DNA of 64,000 nt from Embleya scabrispora (GTDB lineage Bacteria; Actinomycetota; Actinomycetes; Streptomycetales; Streptomycetaceae). The notes under the pieces are model-generated. The model made no database searches and had not been told where the DNA came from. It saw only the letters and a program-made list of their open reading frames with translations. Location: the NCBI RefSeq assembly GCF_002024165.1, contig NZ_MWQN01000002.1, forward strand, positions 1-64,000, written 5' to 3'. Below are positions 42,601-48,792 of this stretch, in pieces. Each line of letters opens with the position of its first letter. Position 1 is the first letter of the stretch. Position numbers and translations under genes: made by a program.

Positions 42601-44896
42601 GGGTGATCTCGGCGTCCAACGCGTCGGCCGCACAGTCGGCGACGGGGATCCGTACCCCGAACTCGTCGATGTCGAGGATGTGTTGGCGCGGCACGTCGTC
42701 GTGTACGGGAAAGACCGTGCGCAGGCTTTCGTGTCGCTCGATCACATCGCGCAGCGCGGCTCGCAGGGCGTCGAGGTCGGGCTCGGTGTGCAGGCGGAAC
42801 AGCAGCGGGATGTGGTAGTCCGGGTTGGCGCTGCCCTCCAGGCGGTTGACCAGCCACAACCGCCGCTGGGCGAAGGACAGCGGGATGACGTCGGGGCGCG
42901 GTCGGGGGGTCGGCGGCGGGCGTTCGGCGGTCCGGGCCCGGGCCGCCGCGTCCAGGCGGAGCGCGAGGGCGGCCGGGGTCGGCGCCTCGAACACGTCGAC
43001 CACCCGCAGGAGTCCGGCGCCGGCGGCGGCGATCCGGGCGACCGCACGGGTGGCGAGCAGCGAGTGGCCGCCGAGTTCGATGAAGTTGTCGTCGATGCCG
43101 ACCCGGTCGAGGCCGAGCAGGTCGGCGAACACCTCGCACAGCAGTTCCTCGACGGCCGAACGCGGCGCGCGGCCGTCGACGGCATGCGTCGGTGCGGGCA
43201 ACGCGGCCGAGTCCACCTTGCCGTTGGGCGTCAGCGGCAGGGCATCGAGTACCACGCAGTCGGTCGGCACCATGTAGGCGGGCAGTGAGGCGGCCAACTC
43301 CCCCAACACCCGCCGGCCCCACCCCTCGTCGCCCGGACCGGGGTTCGCGTCCCCGGACCGGGTGTCCCGGCGCGGGACCAGGTAGGCGACGATCGTCTTG
43401 TCGCCGTGTGCGTCCGGCACGGCCAGCACGGCGGCGCCCGCGACGTCGGGGCGCAGGACGAGGCGGCTCTCGATCTCGCCGAGTTCGATCCGGAAGCCGC
43501 GCACCTTGACCTGGCGGTCGCGGCGGCCGACGAATTCGAGCAGGCCGTCCGGCCGCCGGCGCACGATGTCGCCGGTGCGGTACATCCGCGCGCCGCCGCC
43601 GGCGAACGGGTCGGGTACGAACCGGTCGGCGGTGATCCCGGGGCGGCCCCGGTAGCCCCGCGCGACGCCCCGGCCGCCCAGGCACAGTTCGCCGTCGGCG
43701 CCGGTCTCGACCGGGTGCAGCCGCTCGTCCAGGACGTAGGTGCGCACCCCCGCCATCGCCGAGCCGATCGGCACGGGGGCGCCCACCGGCTCGGTCGGCA
43801 CATGGAAGGCGGCGAAGATGGTGCCCTCGGTGGGCCCGTAGACGTTGACCACGGTGCCGGCGCCGCCCGCCCGCAACGCGCGCGAGACGGCGAGCGGGGA
43901 GGCCGCCTCACCGCCCATCCATACCTGGCCGATGCCCGCGAAGACCGCCGGATCCTGCTCGACCATCACGTTGAACAAGGAGGTCGTCACGAACGCGCAG
44001 GTGACGCCCTCCTCCTTGATCAGGCGCGCGACCACGCCCGCGTCCACCTCGCCGGGCGGGGCCACCACCACCCGGCCACCGCGCAGCAGCGGCATCCAGA
44101 TCTCGAACACCGACGCGTCGAACGCCAGCGGCGAATACTGGAGCACCCGCCGATCCAGGCCGTCCGACCAGCACGGGTCGGCGGCGAACGCGACCAGGTC
44201 GCGGTGCTCGACCTCGACGCCCTTGGGCACACCGGTGGAGCCGGAGGTGTGGATCACGTACGCGAGCCGGCGCGGCGATCGGGGGCGCGGGGGCGCCTGC
44301 GTCACGGCTCCGGGCGGCGCGACGGGTCCGGTCGCCACGAGCCTCGGCGGCGCCACGGCGTCCGCGAAGCACACCACGTCCACCCATTCGGCGCAGAACC
44401 GGCGTACCCGGGCCGCCCGTTCGGCCGTGTCCACCAGGACCAGCCCGATGCCACACTCGTCCAGGATCAGCCGCAACCGGGCCGCGGGTGACCGGATGTC
44501 CAGCGGTACATAGGGGCGCCCCGCCTTGACCGCGCCGACCATCGCGGCGATGACGTCGACGCCCCGGTCCATGAACACGCCGACCGGCGCCTCGTCGGCC
44601 AGTTCCGGCCCGCACACCTCGCAGTCGTCGACCAGCCGGGTATCCGTACCGCGAGCCTCCAGGAACCGGCGCACCGCGTCCGAGGATTCGTCGAGTTCGC
44701 GGTAGTCGACCGCCCGCTCCGCGCAGGTGATCGCGGTCGCGTCCGGGTGTTCGGCGACGCGTGCCGCGAACACCCCCACCAGGTCGTCCGGTTCCCGCGA
44801 CGCGTGATCGTCCGGTTCCCGCGAGGCGTGCGACAACGCAGTTCTCCCATCGCCGATCCGGGCCCGGGACGGGGTGCCCGGGGCCGACTTGCGCAT
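36680..44896 (-). CDS. NRPS-A: A-T-C-A*-T-C-A-T (initiating synthetase, second A domain decayed)
   Basis: 2738 residues from ATG 44896. It begins with A1 (30-565; FDASVFEIW at 259, VYGPTEGTIF at 352; pocket D-A-F-F-W-G-V-I-F-K, aliphatic-like) and T1 (GGHSLLATR, 609). C1 has HHISADG at 798. A2* (about 1125-1520) has YTSDSTGALVG instead of the A3 motif, no A4 or A5 motif, and TPAGAVD without the catalytic Lys, so it cannot activate an amino acid; its carrier T2 (GGNSLAAIR, 1567) is intact. C2 has HHIATDG at 1770. A3 (2125-2630; FDDSAVE at 2327, QWGPTEASID at 2427) has pocket D-D-V-Q-V-S-Q-I-D-K, Ser-like but more polar. T3 is GGHSLLATR at 2689. An 8-codon duplication (HASREPDD) occurs at 23-38. 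The lack of a first C domain marks it as initiator. Confidence 0.95.
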   Translation of the reverse strand: MRKSAPGTPSRARIGDGRTALSHASREPDDHASREPDDLVGVFAARVAEHPDATAITCAERAVDYRELDESSDAVRRFLEARGTDTRLVDDCEVCGPELADEAPVGVFMDRGVDVIAAMVGAVKAGRPYVPLDIRSPAARLRLILDECGIGLVLVDTAERAARVRRFCAEWVDVVCFADAVAPPRLVATGPVAPPGAVTQAPPRPRSPRRLAYVIHTSGSTGVPKGVEVEHRDLVAFAADPCWSDGLDRRVLQYSPLAFDASVFEIWMPLLRGGRVVVAPPGEVDAGVVARLIKEEGVTCAFVTTSLFNVMVEQDPAVFAGIGQVWMGGEAASPLAVSRALRAGGAGTVVNVYGPTEGTIFAAFHVPTEPVGAPVPIGSAMAGVRTYVLDERLHPVETGADGELCLGGRGVARGYRGRPGITADRFVPDPFAGGGARMYRTGDIVRRRPDGLLEFVGRRDRQVKVRGFRIELGEIESRLVLRPDVAGAAVLAVPDAHGDKTIVAYLVPRRDTRSGDANPGPGDEGWGRRVLGELAASLPAYMVPTDCVVLDALPLTPNGKVDSAALPAPTHAVDGRAPRSAVEELLCEVFADLLGLDRVGIDDNFIELGGHSLLATRAVARIAAAGAGLLRVVDVFEAPTPAALALRLDAAARARTAERPPPTPRPRPDVIPLSFAQRRLWLVNRLEGSANPDYHIPLLFRLHTEPDLDALRAALRDVIERHESLRTVFPVHDDVPRQHILDIDEFGVRIPVADCAADALDAEITRAARAPFDLTTGLPIRAELIQSPHESVLLVVVHHISADGWSLTTLTRDLGRAYAARTRGTRPDTAPLPLQYRDYAAWQREHLGDENDPDSPLGKQLAYWTARLADAPAALPLPTDRPRPIVAGHAGDVHAFELPADLCTALDDLARSAHTTLFVALHAGLAGLLTRLGAGEDIVVGSPIAGRADAVLDDLIGFFVNTVVLRTDTAGDPTFAELLARVDRSWLPAYAHQDVPFDLLVEKLNPVRSLSRHPIFQVSLGLLNTPDAITGLPGLADPWTLANTRSAKFDLAFHLFPHRTETGRPGRIDATVEYATDLFDRDTVRRMADRLVRLLREAVAHPHRPIGALAILDDTELAALRPIAPAAHPEHDTLVTAFHARVAAHPEAPAVGEGENTLTYRELGRRARTLADGLTDVDAPVAVLLEPGVDVVTATVGVIEAGGTYVPLDPALPDRRLAAILADSGAGTVLVDHPERAERVRALVGPTTRVLRVADTIRAGAAAPTGAAPAEIDPDRIVRIAYTSDSTGALVGVCTSHRDLLTAPDHPGGPSPRDRGPTHEAGTYLPWTRLPSGVGVPAVGEPDSPAPQTVDDPRARLVDETGTLVGIGMIGELCLAEPGIASGYLGRPALTAERFVPDPYGPPGSRMYRTGDLFHRRADGSADHVGRRDRQLRLGGRRIEPAEIEAALTEHPGVAEAVVVRRDDEHLGEILVAYLVPTPGHAEPDDRLPAFLAERLPAHLVPTALVPLPALPRTPAGAVDEAALPALDLADPSRPPRTAEERALCALYARTLALPEVRLDDSFFELGGNSLAAIRLVGRLRADHAIEVPVKNVFRHPTPAAFLAGMTTEARLRLTGPDADRDRDQHTIPRTTTADDLVPLSFAQRRLWFLDQLLPNRPDYNLPVALRLTGPLDPDRLRTALTGLVARHDVLRTRYVLHEDEARQRVEPAGPVEPRELDLRALPIEEALSVADAAIADDLGRPFDLAAAPPMRTLLVRLADDDHILFLVVHHIATDGWSSEVLCRELADRYRLGARYEPDPPALRYADYAAWESGAAADPARRAQADYWRTRLAGLTSVELPGDHPRPPVMSGRGEQFDFEIPADLRRRLLDLSRTYESTPFITLLTAFQVLVARRTGARDIAVGTPVAGRGRPELDGLIGLFVNTLVLRVDLDPALGFADLIARTRADAAAAYSHQDLPFEQLVDELRPARDLGRNPLFQLMFSMADVNPAPADWGKPAVAPHPVPFRAAKLDLEIAVAERGDTYLGSVYYATDLFDPATIERLARDYVQLLAALVERPDAPVGGLGHEARLGAPGALGSAPDRAQALASPATGDPRHAAAGDPRAGAEPYARWNDTAVDHDLDHCLHDLFARQARRTPHTAAVIAGRETLDYAELDRRANRFAHRLVAHGVRPGLPVGLHLDRGSDLAVALLGILKAGGAYLPLDPDLPPARARQLLDEAGTDICVVDASAGDALPADAGIRTITVDSTAPDARSHTAPDARSDTPPDVPVDPDDLVSIYYTSGSTGKPKGVANPHRGWVNRMWWMHRRHGLAVGDRVLHKTVLSFDDSAVELFWPWLVGGTVVMLEPGLHRDPRAILRAAVEHEVAVLQFVPSMLGLFLDELDAVGPAGLDRLRVVVSSGEALRPDLVARFHSHPAVGGARLHNQWGPTEASIDATHHVCGREDAHADTVPIGLPLDNYRVHVLDADLRPVPVGAEGELHVGGPGLARGYWNDPRRTAEAFVPDPDVPGERLYRTGDRAIRRPDGELLFLGRVDHQVKIRGIRVELGEIEAMLVAHPNVAEAVVTKWEPTPGDHRLLAYLVAAAGTRPEVEHVRAYLGERLPPYLVPTRLTLLDALPLSPNGKVDRRRLPTPERDTEPAPTPGPIRAPETDAELLVAQVWAEFLAADDADANFFALGGHSLLATRIVSRLRRALDVELPLVLLFEHPTIAGLAAAVEAELLGAPTDHDSPAGSCDD
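40337..41524 (-). pseudogene. Decayed adenylation domain inside NRPS-A module 2
   Basis: Within the continuous NRPS-A frame, the distance from the A3 motif remnant (residue 1282) to GELCL (1371) is 89 residues, against about 189 in A1 of the same protein, so about 100 residues holding the substrate pocket are gone. Motifs A3, A8 (QLRLGGRRIEPAEIE) and A10 (RTPAGAVDE) are eroded while flanking C and T domains are normal. The frame is preserved, which suggests selection for a module that is loaded from elsewhere. Confidence 0.9.
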
Positions 44897-45008
44897 ACGC
44901 GTGTGCTCGGTGGATTCAGGGGGTTGGATGGGTTCCGGGGGCCTGGTCACCCGTCCGGCCCGCACCGGCGATGACGCATGCGGACCACCATCGACCGGCG
45001 GCCGGGAG

Positions 45009-45174
45009 GGCGAAAGTGTTGCCCTGTTGCCCGTTCGAGGAAACACCCTCCCACGTGCGGCGGCACGCCGAACTCCTGCTCTCGCGGGAGCTTTCGACCT
45101 GCCACGCGCCGGCTCGGCGCACCTGCCGGGGCGGCGCTGTTTCCTGGTTTGGGCAACAGGGCAACACTTTCGCC
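45009..45174. promoter_or_regulatory. Long inverted repeat in the divergent promoter region of the cluster
   Basis: The arms are 45009-45044 and 45139-45174. Each has a perfect 24-bp block starting GGCGAAAGTGTTGCCC, a 6-bp variable stretch, then GGAAAC again identical. Each arm contains two tandem TGTTGCCC octamers (45017-45032 and mirror). The arms face each other around 45091, between the NRPS operon start (44896) and the radical SAM start (45315). I read them as duplicated sites for a cluster regulator controlling both directions; a large cruciform or leader hairpin is the alternative. Confidence 0.6.
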
Positions 45175-45314
45175 TCCCGAGGCCCTCGCCGAGGGTGGAC
45201 GCCATGCCCGTGCGACGGCACGTACGGCGTCATGGGGGATCGTTTTGCGGCCCACGCGCGGGATTTCGGCCGTCGGCGGCCTGATGGCACGTCGGGGACC
45301 GACCTGGAGGGCCG

Positions 45315-47396
45315 ATGACCAATTCCGTCGACGAAGAACCGACCTCGGCCGGCGCGGACATCAGATTTCACGACGCGGGCGGCGAGACCGCGCCGGCGAT
45401 CTTCCAGGAACTCCTGAGTACGCGCAGACGCCGACTCGCGGCGGACCTGGCCGCCGGCCGCACGGCGACCCGGTACTTCCCGGTGCTCTCCGTCCTTGCG
45501 CCCGTGATGACCCAGGCCGAGGGCGAGATCACCTACCCCGGCGACCCGATGTGCCTGTACGCCGCGCTCAGCTTCGCCGTACACCGCGCCGTCGCCGACG
45601 CGGGGCAGCTCCGACACGCCGAACATTACAACGACCTGGCGCCGGAGTGGACCCGATTCCCCGACCACGCCTACCGGATGACGGCCGGCCACGACGGCTA
45701 CCGCGAGTACGGCACCGACCCGAACACCGACCAGACCGTCTTCGACCCCCGGATCTGGGACGAGGCCGCGCGGGTGCGCTGGATCCGGCTGCTGCGCCGG
45801 GTACGGCCCAGGGTCGTGCTGATCAGCGCGGTCTCCCCGGCGCACCGATACGCCCTGGAGATCGCCGGCCTGGTCCGCACGGAGGTTCCGGAAGCCTTCG
45901 TGGTGCTCGGCGGACGCCACGCGGACGAGACGGTGATCCGGGTGCCGCATCGCGAACGCCTGGTACTCGCCCCCAGCAGTCCGCTCGCCGTGATCGCCGA
46001 CGGTCGCGCGCCACGGGTGTTCGACGCGGTGATCACCGGTGAGGCATACCACTCGCTCGATCTGCTGATGCGTGCCCTGGCCCTGGCCACCGACCTGGAC
46101 CGGCGCTGGGTCGATCGCGATCGGGTGTTGCCCTGTCTCCAGGGGCTGCTCGACAAAGAGGGTCCCTCGGTGGGCAGTTCGATGATCGTGCTGCTGTCCT
46201 CGTCCGGGTTCGACGTGCTGCCGCAGGACGGATCATCGCTCGATCTGGGCTCGTTGCCCTCACCGTACGAGGCATTCGCGATCCGCTCGCGCTTCCCGAT
46301 CTTCACCCACGCCGACGGCGGTATCCGACGCACGGCACACGTGATGGTCTCCAACGCCTGTCCCTATCACTGCAATTTCTGCTCGGAGTCCTCCGCCCTC
46401 GGCATCGGCCTCAAGCGGTTCCGGGAGGATCCGATCGGCCGCGCGCTGGAACGCGTCTGTGAATACGTCGGCTACGGCGCCGAGGCGCTGTTCTTCGACG
46501 ACTCGGTGTTCTGGAGCGGGCGTTCCCGCGACATCGCCGAATTCTGCGGGCAGTTGCGCCAGTTGCGCCGAAGCGAACCGACGGCGCTGCCCGGGCGCTT
46601 CGCCCGGCTGCTGCCGGAGCCGGACGATCCGGATCGGCTGCGGGACCTCGAATGGGGCGCCCAACTGACCGTGGACACCCTGATCGCGCTGCGGGAGCGG
46701 CACGCGGCGAGCGAGATCCTGAACCGGATGCGCGAGGCCGGCTGCTCGTACGTGTACGTCGGCATCGAAAGCATGTCGACGCAGGTGATGGACCACATCC
46801 ACAAGAACCTGCGGCGCGGCACCGACCGGCCCTGGGCGCATCGCGTGCGCGAGGCGGTGTCGTTGGTCAAGCGGCACGGGATGCGGGTGGGCACCTCGGT
46901 GTTGTTCGGCCTCGACGGCGAGACGCGCGGCAGCATCGACGAGACGATCGAGGCGGTGGGCGGCCTGATCGACGCGCGCCTGATCGACCTGGCCAGCCCG
47001 AACATCCTCACCTACCACCCCGCCACACCGATCACCCGCATCCACGGCATGCAGGATCGGCTCGACTACCACTCGCCCCGGGTAGACAACCGGCGCCCCT
47101 ACACCTACTTCGAGGAGGCCTTCCCGGGCGTGGTCTCGGTGGTGCTGGCCGAGGACGACATCTGGCACATCCACCGCGAGACGGAACGCCGCTGGGGCAC
47201 GGTACGCAACGACTCGTCACCGCTGCTCGGGGAGGGGGACGGGGTCGCGCCGGAGGAAGAGGACGGCGAGGCGGCTCGCGAGCGGGACGACGGGCCGGGC
47301 GGCGCGGAGCGGGACGGCGGCATGCCCGGTGACGCGCGGGTCGTGGCCGGATTCGTACCAGGCGTGGCCGTTCCTGCCGAGGAGCCCGGTCGATGA
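45315..47396 (+). CDS. B12-binding domain radical SAM enzyme
   Basis: The 693-residue protein has a Rossmann-like cobalamin-binding region (about 150-260: RPRVVLISAVSPAHRYALEIAGL, then VVLGGRHADET). The radical SAM core follows with the cluster motif C-P-Y-H-C-N-F-C (CxxxCxxC) near residue 352, FFDDSVFW near 395 and YVGIESMSTQVMDHI near 482. GTSVLFGLDGETRGS and LASPNILTYHPATPI continue the barrel. The last 60 residues are acidic and Gly-rich. Such enzymes methylate unactivated carbons or rearrange substrates. It is divergent from the NRPS operon across the 45009-45174 repeat and its stop overlaps the aminotransferase start, so it belongs to the pathway. Confidence 0.92.
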   Translation: MTNSVDEEPTSAGADIRFHDAGGETAPAIFQELLSTRRRRLAADLAAGRTATRYFPVLSVLAPVMTQAEGEITYPGDPMCLYAALSFAVHRAVADAGQLRHAEHYNDLAPEWTRFPDHAYRMTAGHDGYREYGTDPNTDQTVFDPRIWDEAARVRWIRLLRRVRPRVVLISAVSPAHRYALEIAGLVRTEVPEAFVVLGGRHADETVIRVPHRERLVLAPSSPLAVIADGRAPRVFDAVITGEAYHSLDLLMRALALATDLDRRWVDRDRVLPCLQGLLDKEGPSVGSSMIVLLSSSGFDVLPQDGSSLDLGSLPSPYEAFAIRSRFPIFTHADGGIRRTAHVMVSNACPYHCNFCSESSALGIGLKRFREDPIGRALERVCEYVGYGAEALFFDDSVFWSGRSRDIAEFCGQLRQLRRSEPTALPGRFARLLPEPDDPDRLRDLEWGAQLTVDTLIALRERHAASEILNRMREAGCSYVYVGIESMSTQVMDHIHKNLRRGTDRPWAHRVREAVSLVKRHGMRVGTSVLFGLDGETRGSIDETIEAVGGLIDARLIDLASPNILTYHPATPITRIHGMQDRLDYHSPRVDNRRPYTYFEEAFPGVVSVVLAEDDIWHIHRETERRWGTVRNDSSPLLGEGDGVAPEEEDGEAARERDDGPGGAERDGGMPGDARVVAGFVPGVAVPAEEPGR

Positions 47397-48637
47397 GCGC
47401 GGACGCCGCGTCGGCGGCCGACTTCGGGCCCTCGGGCTCCGTCGGGCACGAACGGGCCTTCCGAAACGGGGTGTTCGACGCGCTCGACCCGGACATCCTG
47501 GCCCGTCGGGACGGTGAGAAGTGGGCCTACGCGCCCGAGGACACGCTGTCCGCGTGGATCGGCGACATGGACTTCCCGATCGCGCCCGAGATCCGCGCGG
47601 CACTGATCCGGCGCATCGACGGCGACCTGGGCTATCCGGTGTGGTTCGACGGGACCGAAGGGGCGCCGCTGGGCGAGGTGTTCGCGGCCCGGATGAAGCG
47701 TCGGTTCGACTTCGCCGCCGAGCCGACCCACCTGCGCCTGTTCACCGACGTCAATCAGGCGGTGTCGGCGGTCCTGCATCTGGCCACCCGACCCGGCGAC
47801 ACGGTCGTCCTGCACACGCCCGCCTGCCCGCCGTTCGTCGACGACCTGCGCCGGATCGACCGGCCGCCGCTGACCGTGCCGATCGAGGAGGGCGCACACG
47901 GCTGGACGCTCGACCCGGATCGAGTGGCCGCGACACTCGATCGGGCGGACCGTTGCCGGGTGTTGTTCCTGGTCAACCCGCACAACCCCACGGGCCGGGT
48001 ACTGCGCCGGGACGAACTCGAAACGCTGGCCGAACTCGCCCTACGGCACGACCTGTTGGTGATCTCCGACGAGGTGCACGCGGACCTGACCCACCCGCCG
48101 CACATCCACATCCCGTTCGCGTCCCTCGGGCCGGAGATCGCCGCGCGCACGGTCACCGTGACCTCGGGCAGCAAGGCGTTCAACCTGGCGGGCGTCCGCT
48201 GCGCCGCCGCGCACATCGGCCCGCCGGAACTGCGGGACGCCGTGGACGCCCGGCGGGGACTGCTCTTCGGCCAGGTCGGCGTGCTGGCCGTGGCCGCCCT
48301 GGAGGCGGCCTGGGCGGAGGGCGACGCGTGGTTGGACGAGGTACGCGTCCTCCTCGACCGCAACCGCCGCCGCCTCGCCGCAGGACTGCCCGAGGGCATC
48401 CGCCACCACTCCCCCGAGGCGGGCTTCCTGGCCTGGCTCGACTGCCGCCCGCTGGGCCTGGGCGACGACCCGTACGAGTTCTTCCGCGACCACGCCAAGG
48501 TTCTCCTGTTTTCCGGCCCCTCCTTCGGCCCGGAGGGAAACGGCTTCGCCCGCCTGAATTTCGCCACCTCCGCAGGCGTCCTGGACGAGATCCTGAATCG
48601 TATGCACACAGCGCTACGGGCTCGCGGCGGCGTGTGA
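47393..48637 (+). CDS. MalY/PatB-type PLP aminotransferase or C-S lyase (second copy)
   Basis: 414 residues starting at ATG 47393, overlapping the radical SAM stop by 4 nt (ATGA). Motifs are KWAYAPEDTLSAWIGDMDF, VNPHNPTGRV near 198, ISDEVHADLTHPP near 222 and the PLP Lys in TSGSKAFNLAGVR near 262. It is a distant paralog of the enzyme at 13034. Co-transcription with the radical SAM gene suggests that both act on the same precursor, for example making or cleaving an unusual amino acid. Reaction type, beta-lyase or transaminase, cannot be told from motifs. Confidence 0.9.
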   Translation: MSADAASAADFGPSGSVGHERAFRNGVFDALDPDILARRDGEKWAYAPEDTLSAWIGDMDFPIAPEIRAALIRRIDGDLGYPVWFDGTEGAPLGEVFAARMKRRFDFAAEPTHLRLFTDVNQAVSAVLHLATRPGDTVVLHTPACPPFVDDLRRIDRPPLTVPIEEGAHGWTLDPDRVAATLDRADRCRVLFLVNPHNPTGRVLRRDELETLAELALRHDLLVISDEVHADLTHPPHIHIPFASLGPEIAARTVTVTSGSKAFNLAGVRCAAAHIGPPELRDAVDARRGLLFGQVGVLAVAALEAAWAEGDAWLDEVRVLLDRNRRRLAAGLPEGIRHHSPEAGFLAWLDCRPLGLGDDPYEFFRDHAKVLLFSGPSFGPEGNGFARLNFATSAGVLDEILNRMHTALRARGGV

Positions 48638-48702
48638 GACGTGCGAGGCGCGACGCGGGGAGCAGGCCCCTCAGCGGTAGCCGCAGAGCGCCGCGACAGA
48701 GC

Positions 48703-48757
48703 CCGCAAGGAATATTGCGCAAATAATCTTGCGCAATATTCCTTGCGGACCTAGGCT
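48703..48757 (+). promoter_or_regulatory. Promoter of MFS exporter embedded in a perfect 20-bp palindrome
   Basis: The arms 48703-48722 (CCGCAAGGAATATTGCGCAA) and 48729-48748 are perfect reverse complements around ATAATC. TTGCGC at 48729-48734, 17 bp, then TAGGCT at 48752-48757 form a sigma70-like promoter whose -35 and spacer are the right arm. The AT-rich AATATTGCGCAA core stands out from the GC-rich surroundings. A dimeric repressor should bind here. The same hairpin could end the aminotransferase transcript. Confidence 0.7.
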
Positions 48758-48792
48758 CGAATCCGCAGTTCATCCGACTCCGGGAGACCGTC

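Noticed and set aside
45009-45174. Long inverted repeat as a transposon remnant
   Set aside because: No transposase fragment lies between or beside the arms, and the position in the divergent promoter region fits regulation better.
44897-45205. Extending NRPS-A upstream to 45205
   Set aside because: The extension translates the inverted-repeat promoter region and contains no C-domain or A-domain motif; ATG 44896 is the first sensible start, although it lacks a strong ribosome-binding site.
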